From assembly GCA_030544235.1 (NCBI GenBank), contig CM060463.1:31703920-31767919 (forward strand): a stretch of DNA of 64,000 bases. Direction: 5' to 3'. The stretch comes from Lepturacanthus savala (taxonomy: Eukaryota > Chordata > Actinopteri > Scombriformes > Trichiuridae). Of this stretch, positions 37,571 through 46,283 are shown in pieces. The notes beneath the pieces were generated by a model. The model did no database searches and was not told the origin of the DNA. It was given only the letters and a program-made list of their open reading frames with translations. Position 1 is the first letter of the stretch. Each line of letters begins with the position of its first letter. The position numbers were made by a program, and so were the translations under genes.

Positions 37571-38290
37571 TTGTTTGCAGTGCGCGAGGTACCCCAGGCC
37601 TCAACGGGATTTTCTCCCTTTGAGCTGCTGTTCGGCAGGAAACCACTGGGGGTTCTGGACCTGGTTAAAGAAAGCTGGGAGGACGGTCCGAGCCCAAGTA
37701 AGAACAAAGTTCAATATGTCCTGGACCTGAGAGCAAAACTCCACACACTAGGGCAGTTATCACGTGAGAATTTGCTCCAGGCCCAGGAACGTCAGCAGCG
37801 GCTGTACAACAGAGGATCGAGGCTAAGACAATTTTCACCGGGAGATAAAGTGCTTGTATTGCTCCCATCTTCCAACTCCAAATTACTCACCAAGTGGCAA
37901 GGACCCTTTGTGGTCACACGGCGAGTTGGTGACGTTGATTATGAGCTTGTGCGATCTGACAGGGGAGGGGCAACACAGATTTATCACCTCAACCTCCTTA
38001 AAGCTTGGAGAGAGGCGGAGCCTGTTTCCCTGGTGACGACAATTAGAGAGAGAGATGAGTTGGGGCCCGAGGTACCAAAATCGACCAATCCTGCCCCGCT
38101 CCGTTGTGAAGACCATCTCTCACCGTCCCAGGGAGCAGACATTGCCAGGTTGCAGCAGCGTTACGCTGATGTGTTTTCCCCCCTGCCAGGACGCACAAGC
38201 CTTATTCAACACCATATCGAGACTCACCCAGGGGTGACGGTGCGTTCGGGGCCCTATCGACTACCTGAACACAAGAGAAGAGTGGTTTAG
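37571..38290 (+). pseudogene. Integrase C-terminus joined to RT N-terminus, copy 1
   Basis: One open frame runs from the end of the integrase core (STGFSPFELLFGRKP) through the GPY/F-type module (KLLTKWQGPFVVTRRVGD) directly into the region before RT (QQRYADVFSPLPGRTSLIQH). This shows that integrase and RT are adjacent in this order within one polyprotein. It ends at TAG (38288-38290), where copy 2 has a CAG codon at the equivalent place. I see it as a premature stop in copy 1. Confidence 0.85.
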
Positions 38291-39511
38291 GCTGAATTGA
38301 AAGCTATGTTGGAGATGGGTGTAATAGAAGAGTCCAACAGTGCCTGGTGTAGCCCCATCGTTCTTGTAACCAAGAAAGATGGGTCTATCCGGTTCTGTGT
38401 GGACTATCGCAAGGTGAATGATGTTTCACAGTTTGACGCCTATCCAATGCCCCGGGTCGACGAACTCCTGGATCGCCTGGGCCCTGCTCGCTTTTTCACG
38501 ACGCCGGATTTGACCAAAGGCTACTAGCAGATTCCCTTGTCTCCAGAGTCCAAGGAGAAAACGGCCTTCTCCACTCTGTACGGTTTGTACCAATTTGTCA
38601 CACTTCCGTTTGGGTTGTTCGGGGCCCCAGCCACATTTCAACGCCTCATGGACCGGGTGCTGCGTCCCCATGCCGCATATGCTGCCGCCTACCTGGATGA
38701 TGTCATCATCCACAGTAACACCTGGACGGAGCATGTGTGGCAGGTGGCCGCGGTGCTCGAGTCACTGAGGCAGGCGGGGCTTACGGCCAACCCAAAGAAG
38801 TGTGAAGTTGGACGGAGGGAGGTACGGTATCTGGGGTACCACTTGGGCGGCGGGCAGGTGCGTCCACAGGTAGACAAGACAGCAGCGATTGCAGCCTGCC
38901 CAAGGCCCAAGACCAAAAAAGAGGTGCGGCGGTTTTTGGGGCTGGCCGGCTATTACCGGCGATTTATCCCCAACTTCGCGGAGCTAACCAGCCCCTTAAC
39001 CGACCTCACCCGAAAGGGTGCTTCAGATCCGGTCCAGTGGACGGAGCAGTGCCAGGTGTCACTTGAGAGGGTAAAGCAGGCCCTCTGTGGGGAGCCTCTT
39101 CTCCACACACCTAACTTCTCTCTCCCTTTTGTCTTGCAGACTGATGCGTCGGGCAGGGGGCTGGGGGCCGTTCTGTCCCAGCAGGTGCAGGGCGTCGACC
39201 GCCCAGTGCTTTACATCAGCCGCAAGCTGTCGGAGAGGGAGTGCCTGGCCATCTGGTGGGCGGTCGATGCTCTGCGGTACTACCTGCTGGGGCGCCCATT
39301 CACCCTCTGCTCGGACCACGCTCCCCTTCAGTGGCTCCACCGCATGAAGGATGCCAACGCCCGGATCACTCGGTGGTATCTAGCTTTACAGCCATTTAAG
39401 TTCACAGTGATCCATAGGCCGGGGGCACAGATGGCCGTGGCCGACTTCCTTTCCCGCTCCCATGGGGAGGCGGGGGGGGAGTGGGTTAGGCCGGACGGCT
39501 ACTCGGCCTAA
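38291..39511 (+). pseudogene. Reverse transcriptase and RNase H, copy 1
   Basis: RT motifs in order: FCVDYRKVND, then DLTKGY followed by a TAG (38525-38527) where copy 2 reads Trp, LPFGLFGAPATFQRLMD, and the catalytic YLDD (38690-38701). Then comes the gypsy-typical KKEVRRFLGLAGYYRRFIPN linker. RNase H has TDASGRGLGAVLSQ and DHAPLQWL. Relative to copy 2 it lacks 27 bp between two GAGAGGGA repeats near 39235, shortening the segment before ECLAI by nine residues. The frame ends at TAA (39509) just before the LTR. Two in-frame stops (38288, 38525) make it non-functional. Confidence 0.88.
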
Positions 39512-39528
39512 GTCGGGCGGTGGAGGTA

Positions 39529-39756
39529 TGTGGAGGGGGCGTGGTGCATCAGCTGCGGGAGAGAGGTGTGGGGAGGGTTCAGGGGAGCGGCGCCAGGTGA
39601 GTCGAGTATAGGTGCGCTAATTACTCTCACCATCTCTTTTAAAACAGTAGCAGGCTGGACCCGGAGGGAGAAAAGCGACGGACACACTAGAGACCTAGCA
39701 GACGGCAGCGTACCGGGCCGGTTATCGGCTGCAGTGGGTCTATGTGCGGTGTGTGC
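39529..39756 (+). repeat. 3' LTR of copy 1, truncated
   Basis: Begins TGTGGAGGGGG after a purine-rich stretch (39512-39526) like that preceding the copy 2 LTR. It follows the U3 sequence to about GTGTGTG, then diverges into unrelated DNA. The R-U5 part with the AATAAA signal is absent. Confidence 0.8.
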
Positions 39757-39914
39757 ACATAGGTCAATAACTGATGTAGAAGAAGAGCTTTTCCCTATTT
39801 TTTTTCCCCAAAATGTTATTATTGGAACAATGCAATAATTACAAACGCAAGTAAGAATCTCCAAAAGGAAGAATAAACATTCTATCTATCTACTATCATG
39901 TAACTATACATATT

Positions 39915-40110
39915 TAATGGCTTGTGGCAGCCAAGCGTTCATAGTGACGTCCCTTTTGATCCTTCGATGTCGACTCTTCCTATCATTGTGAAGCAGAATT
40001 CACCAAGCGTTGGATTGCTCACCTACCAATAGGGAACATTGGCTGGGGTTAGACCGTCGTGAGACAGGTTACTTTTACTCTACCGATGATGTGTTACTGC
40101 AATAGTAATC
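39915..40110 (+). rRNA. 28S rRNA fragment (pseudogene)
   Basis: About 196 bases match the conserved 3' region of large-subunit rRNA: GGCTTGTGGCAGCCAAGCG, GATCCTTCGATGTCG, ATTGTGAAGCAGAATTCACC and ACCGTCGTGAGACAGGTTA are recognisable in order. It breaks off just before the sarcin-ricin loop. It has several substitutions and no rRNA flanks, so it is a dispersed fragment, not a working gene. GCAGCC and GCAATAGTAATC differ from the usual vertebrate forms at those places. Confidence 0.88.
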
Positions 40111-40378
40111 AGCTGGATAGTCACATCATCCAGTGAGGATCCTTGGCCAAGATCCTTAATCCTTGTATCCTTAATGATACAAGGCCTACCCCTATAATGT
40201 GATAACATGATTATATAATGATACGTGATGTACAGATATAGTGATAATATGAGTGAACAACAAATAGAGTCCCACCGGCTCAGACATCGCCCGGGTCCAC
40301 GTCAGGTGCTAGGGAACCAGTGCAACCTGATAAGAAGTGGGCTACTGGAACAATAACACACAGATAAGGAGGGTGAGA

Positions 40379-40382
<4 letters not shown>
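40111..40382. other. Unassigned sequence after the 28S fragment
   Basis: A GC-moderate segment with no recognised identity. It contains a small local repeat (AAGATCCTTAATCC/TATCCTTAATGATAC, 40150-40180). Its relation to the rRNA fragment is unknown. Confidence 0.4.

Positions 40383-40454
<72 letters not shown>
40383..40454. repeat. (AT)n microsatellite
   Basis: About 36 uninterrupted AT units. Confidence 0.95.
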
Positions 40455-40457
<3 letters not shown>

Positions 40458-40799
40458 TTTGCAATGAGACATTAAGGACACATTAACTTATTATTTAATT
40501 TTCATTCTGTTAAGCATTAAAAATCATGATAAGCAATGTTTTTGTATTGGTCCATATTTTTCCCATAAACATTATAATATTGATCATATCAGATATTACT
40601 TCATTGATTTTCTTCTTGTATATTAAGATTTTATTCATATAAAAAAAAGCTGTGACATTCTCTATTGTAGATCTTACCCAATTATACAAGTTTTGCCAAC
40701 ATTGACTTGTGAATACATAAGATGAATTTTTCCCTGTGGAGCTGTACGACTGGTGCGAACACTTACATGTGAGCGTGAGACCTTTTAAAAAGTACTGAA

Positions 40800-40842
40800 A
40801 TATATATATAATATACAAGTCAAACGTTAATATCAATTATAT

Positions 40843-40898
<56 letters not shown>
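40800..40898. repeat. (TA)n microsatellite, interrupted
   Basis: Two TA blocks (40801-40815 and 40835-40898) separated by AT-rich sequence, immediately before the Tc1-like end. Confidence 0.85.
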
Positions 40899-40901
<3 letters not shown>

Positions 40902-41086
40902 GGGGGAAATAAGTATTGGACGTGTCAACTTTTTTTGTCATTCCATTTATTTCCAAAGATGCAATTCATGTGACAACTTAACTCAAATAATCCACACATA
41001 TAAAGAAATCACAACATTCAAATCTATAAATAATGATGATGTGGAATTAAGTGCAATAACACAGGAAAAAAGTATACTAACACATT
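40899..41086 (+). mobile_element. Tc1/mariner-like terminal fragment
   Basis: Begins ATGGGGGAAATAAGTATTGG followed by ACGTGTCAAC. This matches the terminal region of a common fish Tc1/mariner family whose ends read CAGTGGGGGAAATAAGTATT. It continues with the family's ATAAAGAAATCACAAC and GAAAAAAGTAT blocks. No transposase or second end is seen, so this is one truncated arm. It starts inside a TA microsatellite, in keeping with the TA target preference of this superfamily. Confidence 0.62.
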
Positions 41087-41099
41087 AGTTCCAATATAA

Positions 41100-42630
41100 G
41101 ACTTGTTCTTCATTTATTGGTTATTTGAATAACATTGATAATGACTACTTTATCATGTCTCTTGAGTTTTACAAAGAATTTGATATGAGGCGACATAACT
41201 TTTTTTTAATTTAAAGCACTCCAAACTTTTGGAATTTGGCAAACATTAATAAGAACAAAAGAAATGGTTTATAAGGATATTGATAGCTGTGTGATACTGT
41301 ATCCCAATACTACCAAGGGATATCCAGTTATGAGATCTGTCTGTCAAGGTTGTCTGATTTCGTGTTTTTTATTTTTAATTGTGGTTGAAATACTCTCATT
41401 ACATTTTCATTTTAAATAACCATAAGATTGGAGGTCTATCTATTTTTGGTAGGGTGATCAGATTAACCCAATTGGCTGATGATACAGCTTTATTCCTAAA
41501 AGACAAACAACAGGTTAAAAATGCTTTGTCATTAACAGGTAAATTCTCTTTTGGATTAAAATTAAATAAATCTAAATGTGAAATTCTATGCTTGTTCCAA
41601 ACAAATGTAAAAAAACATATACAACATTCCCATTAAAAGTTGTACCAAATATCTTGGTATTAATGTATGTAAGGATATCTGGAGTGTCAAAAACTTAACT
41701 GCTCCCCCAAATTGAAAAAATCAAAAACTATTTTGAATTTATGGCATCAAAGACACTTGTCAATGTTAGAAAGAACCCTTTTGATCAAAGCTGAATGTAT
41801 TTCTAGATTTGTATACCTCAATGATTCTACATGTAAAGAAATTATTATTATTATTGGTTTTGTATGGAAGAACAAGCACCATCATTTAAAAGGTTGTCTT
41901 TGGTATTTGTTGGATTTCATGGATTTAAATTCTATTAATTATTTGGCTAAATGATGGAATGTTTAAAAGCCTCAGAATCATTCCCCACAATATATACATG
42001 TATATATACATAGAATACCACACTAGTGGGAACAAATCATTCTGTTTCACAGAACTGGATCAATAAAAACATTATTTACTTTAAAGATTTATTTAGGTTT
42101 GATGGCCAACTACTTAATTATGAAGACATTCTTGTATTTTTTTTTTTACATTTCCTATATAATGTAAAGTATTTATTTCAGCTACAAATACAATTCCTAG
42201 TGGATTGTTGGAACTAATGAAAGGCTATAACTAAAATATGCAGCAGCATACCACAAAATATAAATGATATTGATCTCATGAGTAATAAATGTACCAATAA
42301 ATCAGACAATCAGACAATGTTTCCATAATAAGAAGATAATAATCATGAGAGGTATTTTTTTTTGGAATGCTATCTTTAGATATCATTTGATATAAAGCAT
42401 CTAGCATTTATATTTCCAGATTCCGTGGCATTAATAACAAATGTACCTTCTGCAAAATCCAACCTAAACATGTAACCCATTTATTTTATGACTGCTCATA
42501 TAGTAGGAAATTTGGAAAACCATATACTATATAAAACAACTAATACAATTAATATTGAAGGGAAAAATGCTATTAATTGTTTTGAACCAAAAAAGAAAAA
42601 ATCTATTACTTGCTCTATTACCTTAAATTG
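41100..42630 (+). mobile_element. Degraded L1/Tx1-like LINE
   Basis: A decayed reverse-transcriptase-bearing element on the plus strand, with no clear boundaries and strong AT drift. Several blocks remain collinear over 1.5 kb in L1/Tx1-type order. No target duplication or poly-A tail could be assigned. It is among the oldest recognisable elements in the window. Confidence 0.7.
41190..42520 (+). pseudogene. L1/Tx1-like reverse transcriptase relic
   Basis: Traces in order, in shifting frames. LKHSKLLEFGKH-like sequence lies near 41215. GYPVMRSVCQGCLIS (from about 41320) corresponds to the RGVRQGCPLS motif. LTQLADDTALFLKD (about 41465-41505) holds the catalytic ADD. LKLNKSKCEIL follows, then TKYLGINV. 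Next are RHLSMLERTLLIKAE and FVWKNKHHHLK, typical of the thumb and C-terminal region, and FDGQLLNYED. A terminal C-x2-C-x8-H-x4-C finger (CTFCKIQPKHVTHLFYDC, about 42440-42495) closes it. This order and the final finger fit the Tx1/L1 group. At least five frame changes and stops make it dead. Confidence 0.72.
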
Positions 42631-42679
42631 ATTAAACTAAAAAAATGTACACTTATATTAGATGTCTTTCTTTTACTCA

Positions 42680-42815
42680 TTGCAGTGCAGGGCAGCTCAT
42701 TGCTTCCACCCCTTTCCTACGCAGCAATTCATTCGACAGTAGTATCTGTAACGAGTATCGGTTGATATGCTCAGCCCAGGCATTGGTATCAGATTCAATA
42801 GGAAAAACCTGGATT
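42680..42815 (+). mobile_element. 3' fragment of a hAT MITE
   Basis: CAGCTCATTGCTTCCACCCC, a run of ATTCATTCGACAGTAGTATC and AAAACCTGGATTGGTGCAAC match the end of the hAT MITE at 43860-43957. It is a second, partial copy of that family lying just upstream. Confidence 0.5.
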
Positions 42816-43150
42816 GGTGCAACACTAATTGAACCTGGACTTGAACCTGGAACTGAGCCATAAACATAAACCTGTATCTGGGCATGGACTTGAACATGGA
42901 ATCGAACCAGGACCTGGACTGAAGCTGGACGTGGATCTTTAACTGAAACTGTAACTGAACCTGGATCTTAACCTGGACTTCAACATGGAACAAGAAGAAA
43001 GAAAAGGAATCAGAACAGGCTAGACTCTGCTGGACCTGGATATGGGTATGTAACTGAATCTGGACTTGAACCAGGAACTGAGCCTGGATCTGTAAATGAA
43101 CAGATCTGGACCTGTGCATGGACTTGAACCTGGAATTGTACTTGCGCCTG
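42816..43150. repeat. Degenerate CTGGACTTGAAC minisatellite
   Basis: Imperfect repetition of 12- to 24-base units like AACCTGGACTTG and AACTGAACCTGG over about 330 bases. It directly abuts the CCTGGA sequence at the end of the preceding hAT MITE fragment, so it may have grown from it. A long minus-strand open frame of VQVQ/IQVQ type here (42697-43170) is a by-product. Confidence 0.75.
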
Positions 43151-43157
43151 GTTATGT

Positions 43158-43957
43158 AATTGACATGCACCGATCTGATACCCAGATTGGATATCAGCTT
43201 CGATATTGATCAATTAGCTAGATCGGATATTGGAGGAATGAGACCTATCCATCGTTGCTATCCAGCCATGTTTTTTTTTTTTTAATTAATATCTTACACA
43301 GCAATATAGTTACAGCATCTAGTTACTTTGATTCTATATTTGCAAGCTAGTTACATCAGCACACAGAGCATGATCAAACCAAGTCTGTTATGTTGAAACA
43401 TTTAAAACTTGATAAGACAATAAGTCCATTGCCTATGTGCTAAATACAAGGCTCTGAACACCCTACTCATGAGCTACTACTGAAGAGTATGTGTCAGCGG
43501 TGCGGTGCATCCCCTGTGCAGACCTGCCAGCTATATGCAGATGTTTGAGTGCACATAGCCATGTTTCCTGTTTATATCACTTTAATAAGTACACAGTGTT
43601 TCTCTATTAAATGTTTCTAATTGGTAACAGTGATAAGAGAGTAACAGCACATAATAAAAACAAAATGATCATTGGCACTGTTCTAAAAAGTCATTGTTGT
43701 CAATTTGGTCACTCCCTGTACAAAAAAAGAAGCATATTTCACCTCTTTAGTAGACATAGAAAATAAAGTTTGCTGTAGCTTGAATTAGATTTTGAAAAGA
43801 TGCTCAGCCTGCTTACCATCTGTGTAGAAAAATTGAAAAAAAGAAAAATTTTGCCGCAGTGCTTCCGCCCCATGCCCACGCAACAGTTCATTCATTCAAC
43901 AGTAGTATCAGATCGGTACTGGTATTGGATCAGAAAAACCTGGATCAGTGCATCACT
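43158..43957. mobile_element. hAT (Charlie-like) MITE
   Basis: The left end ACATGCACCGATCTGATAC and the right end (reverse complement TGATGCACTGATCCAGG) are imperfect inverted repeats of the TGCACCGAT(C) type seen in vertebrate Charlie-like hAT MITEs. GATCGGATATTGG-type subterminal repeats lie near 43215. About 0.8 kb, no transposase. The exact ends and target duplication are unclear. Confidence 0.5.
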
Positions 43958-45083
43958 AGTGCATACTAAGGCTAGATGCAGCCACTGTGTATGTCCCAAG
44001 CAGCCACTCTGACCTCTTCCTCAGGGGGTTTCGCAACACTTTATCAACACCTTTGCTTCTGAATGAGCAGTCATTAATTATAAGCACACAAGAGGTCATT
44101 TGTCAGGAAAACAACATCATAAGGTGTTTCAAATATTTGAAAACTGTTGACATTCTCAAGATGAATTTTGTAGATTCAGTCACTCCCTCTCTCTTCTCTT
44201 CCAATCTGCTGTATCTAGTTCATGTCTCTTTTTTTTATTTTTACCGTAGGCAGTACCTCAGGCCAGTGTTATCTGCCTCTGTGTATACATGGAGTTTATA
44301 AGCAGACGTTATTCTGATACTGTCTGACAACAACTTTAAAAGGAAAACCTTACCATCATTATCTCTCCTATCTCTGGCCTGTTCACCATCACTTCTTTAG
44401 TGTATTGTACACAGATGGAGGACTGAGTAATACTGAATTAAACACCAAGCCATTTTTCTAAATAGGCAAATAATGAAACATTTACTTCCAAAATAAATAT
44501 GATGAAGAATATAGCTGGATGAATATATTGACCCGGGACTCTATATATCTGTCAGCTAAACCCAAAAGCAGAAAAATGCAGTGTCAAAATGTCTCTTAAT
44601 GGCAAAAAAAGGATTCTGGAACAGGTGACATAAACAGTTCAAAAAGAGTCAAAACAGAGGAGGGCAAAATCCCAGAAGATAATTAAAGGACATCACAAAA
44701 ATTATTCAAGCAGTAGATAAAGATTAAAAGTAGATAAAGTCCCAAAAGAATCAGATAGTTCAGAAGGTCCAACAATACATTTCAAATATAGTTTCACTGA
44801 GTCTGAGCACAAGAGCATGAGGCTAACAATAACCAGACAAAGAAAGACAGAACAAGGCTGATATGAATAAGGCAGACAATTACATCAAAAAGGGACAGGT
44901 GAGGAGAAAAACTGGTGGGAAAGAGAACAAAGAGGGGAGGCGGGGCAGAGCTAAAGCACATGGTAAATGAAAACAAAGCCACACAAGGAAAACTATACAC
45001 ACCAGCCAACAGAGGGCTACAGGTAAAAAGAGGGCAGAGTACTGACAATATCATTGATAAAAAAATGTCTGAATGGAAGCAAG
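43958..45083. other. Intergenic, no gene seen
   Basis: AT-rich DNA with no recognised element boundary. It ends in the left target duplication of the next SINE (GAATGGAAGCAAG, 45071-45083). Confidence 0.5.
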
Positions 45084-45380
45084 TGGAGCAGTGTGTAGCA
45101 GTGTTGCTTCACAGCAAGAAGGTCACAGGTTCAAGACCTTGGGCTGGGACCTTTGTGTATGGAGTTTGCATGTTTTCCCACTATCTGCATGGATTTTCCG
45201 CAGGTTCTCCGGTTTCCTCCCACAGTTCAAAAACATGCTGAGGTTAATTGGCGACCCTAAATTGCTCATATGTGTGAGTGTGTGAATAAATGGTGTGTAT
45301 GCCCCATGATAGACTGGCGACCATCTGGGGCTCCATCAGACCCCTGTGACTCTAGTGAAGAATAAGTGGCCATAGAAAAT
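45084..45380 (+). mobile_element. tRNA-headed SINE, shortened
   Basis: Family member with a diverged A-box region, an intact B box (GGTTCAAGACC near 45129) and the conserved body. Part of the 3' region is deleted (about 60 bp after GACCATCTGGGG). Flanks 45071-45083 and 45381-45393 match at 12 of 13 bases, a clear target duplication. Confidence 0.85.
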
Positions 45381-45393
45381 GAATGGGAGCAAG

Positions 45394-45957
45394 AAGGTCC
45401 ACTGAGTGTCAAAGGTTGTGATCTCTTGTGTCCATCATTGTATTCCACATATAAATGATGGTATGGATATGGCTTTATATATATTAACTTTACAAATATT
45501 TAATTAAAAAGATAATAATAGACTGTAAGTAAAAGATGATACATGTGTAACGTTTACTTCCTGTCACAAGCATGGAAGCCATTCATCACCTAATGGATTT
45601 CAACCTCCCTGTATTGATTGGTCATGTTTTCTCACTACAGATATCACATTTATTGCAGTTATTCATTTTACAGGTAAACATGCACCACTCATAGGCTCCC
45701 ACATAAAATGCATAAAATACACACACTGCAAAATATGTACTGAATTAGTTTTTTTTTTTTTTTTTTTTTTTTCCTATCGCTTTTAAACCCCATCAGAATG
45801 TATAATCCTTTGGGGGAAAGCTCAGCTTTTGAGTACAGAAGTCTTTTATAATTGACGCCCTAGGCAACAAGTGTCCTCTGGACACTTTCCCATAATGAAC
45901 ACAACTATCTTAATAGATCCAATGGAATTGCAAGGAAGGAGTAATGGTCTTTGGACA
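45394..45957. other. Intergenic with poly-T
   Basis: No gene seen. A poly-T run lies at 45749-45772. Confidence 0.5.
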
Positions 45958-46283
45958 ACACGGTGGTGGCGTGGGTAGCGCTGTTGCCTCACAGCAAAGT
46001 CACAGGTTCAAGGCCTTGACTTTGGACCTTTATGTGTGGAGCTTGCATGTTCTCCCTGTATTTGCTTTGGTTCTCTCCAGGATCTTGGGGTACTTCCCAT
46101 AGTCCAAAGACTATGCTTAGTTTAATTGGAGACTCTTGTAGATGAGTGTGTGAGTCAATAGTGTGTGTGCCCGACAATAGGCTGGTGACATGTCTGGGGT
46201 GTATCCCTGTCTCTTGCTTCCAGTATGCTGGGATTGGCTCTAGACCCTTGTGACCTATGTGAGGAATAAGCAGGTATAGATAG
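45958..46283 (+). mobile_element. tRNA-headed SINE, diverged
   Basis: Starts ACAACACGGTGGTGGCG and ends GAATAAGCAGGTATAGATAG. The B box is GGTTCAAGGCC. More substituted than the copy at 37190, and I could not assign a target duplication. Confidence 0.75.

Larger units (their letters stand above)
35259..39756 (+). mobile_element. Gmr1-type Ty3/gypsy retrotransposon, copy 1 (rearranged)
   Basis: Contains gag, integrase, reverse transcriptase and RNase H in that order. Placing integrase before RT is the Ty1/copia order, while the proteins are Ty3/gypsy-like; this combination defines the Gmr1 group of deuterostomes. Breaks relative to copy 2 are these. An inverted R-U5 piece precedes the U3 start. 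DNA from within the LTR to gag is lost. About 299 bp including the protease is lost. A SINE sits in integrase. TAG stops are at 38288 and 38525. Twenty-seven bp is missing from RNase H. The 3' LTR stops at about 39756 without R-U5. It cannot be autonomous. Confidence 0.88.

Noticed and set aside
42697..43170. 157-codon minus-strand open frame rich in VQVQ/IQVQ
   Set aside because: It is a direct consequence of the degenerate minisatellite underneath it.
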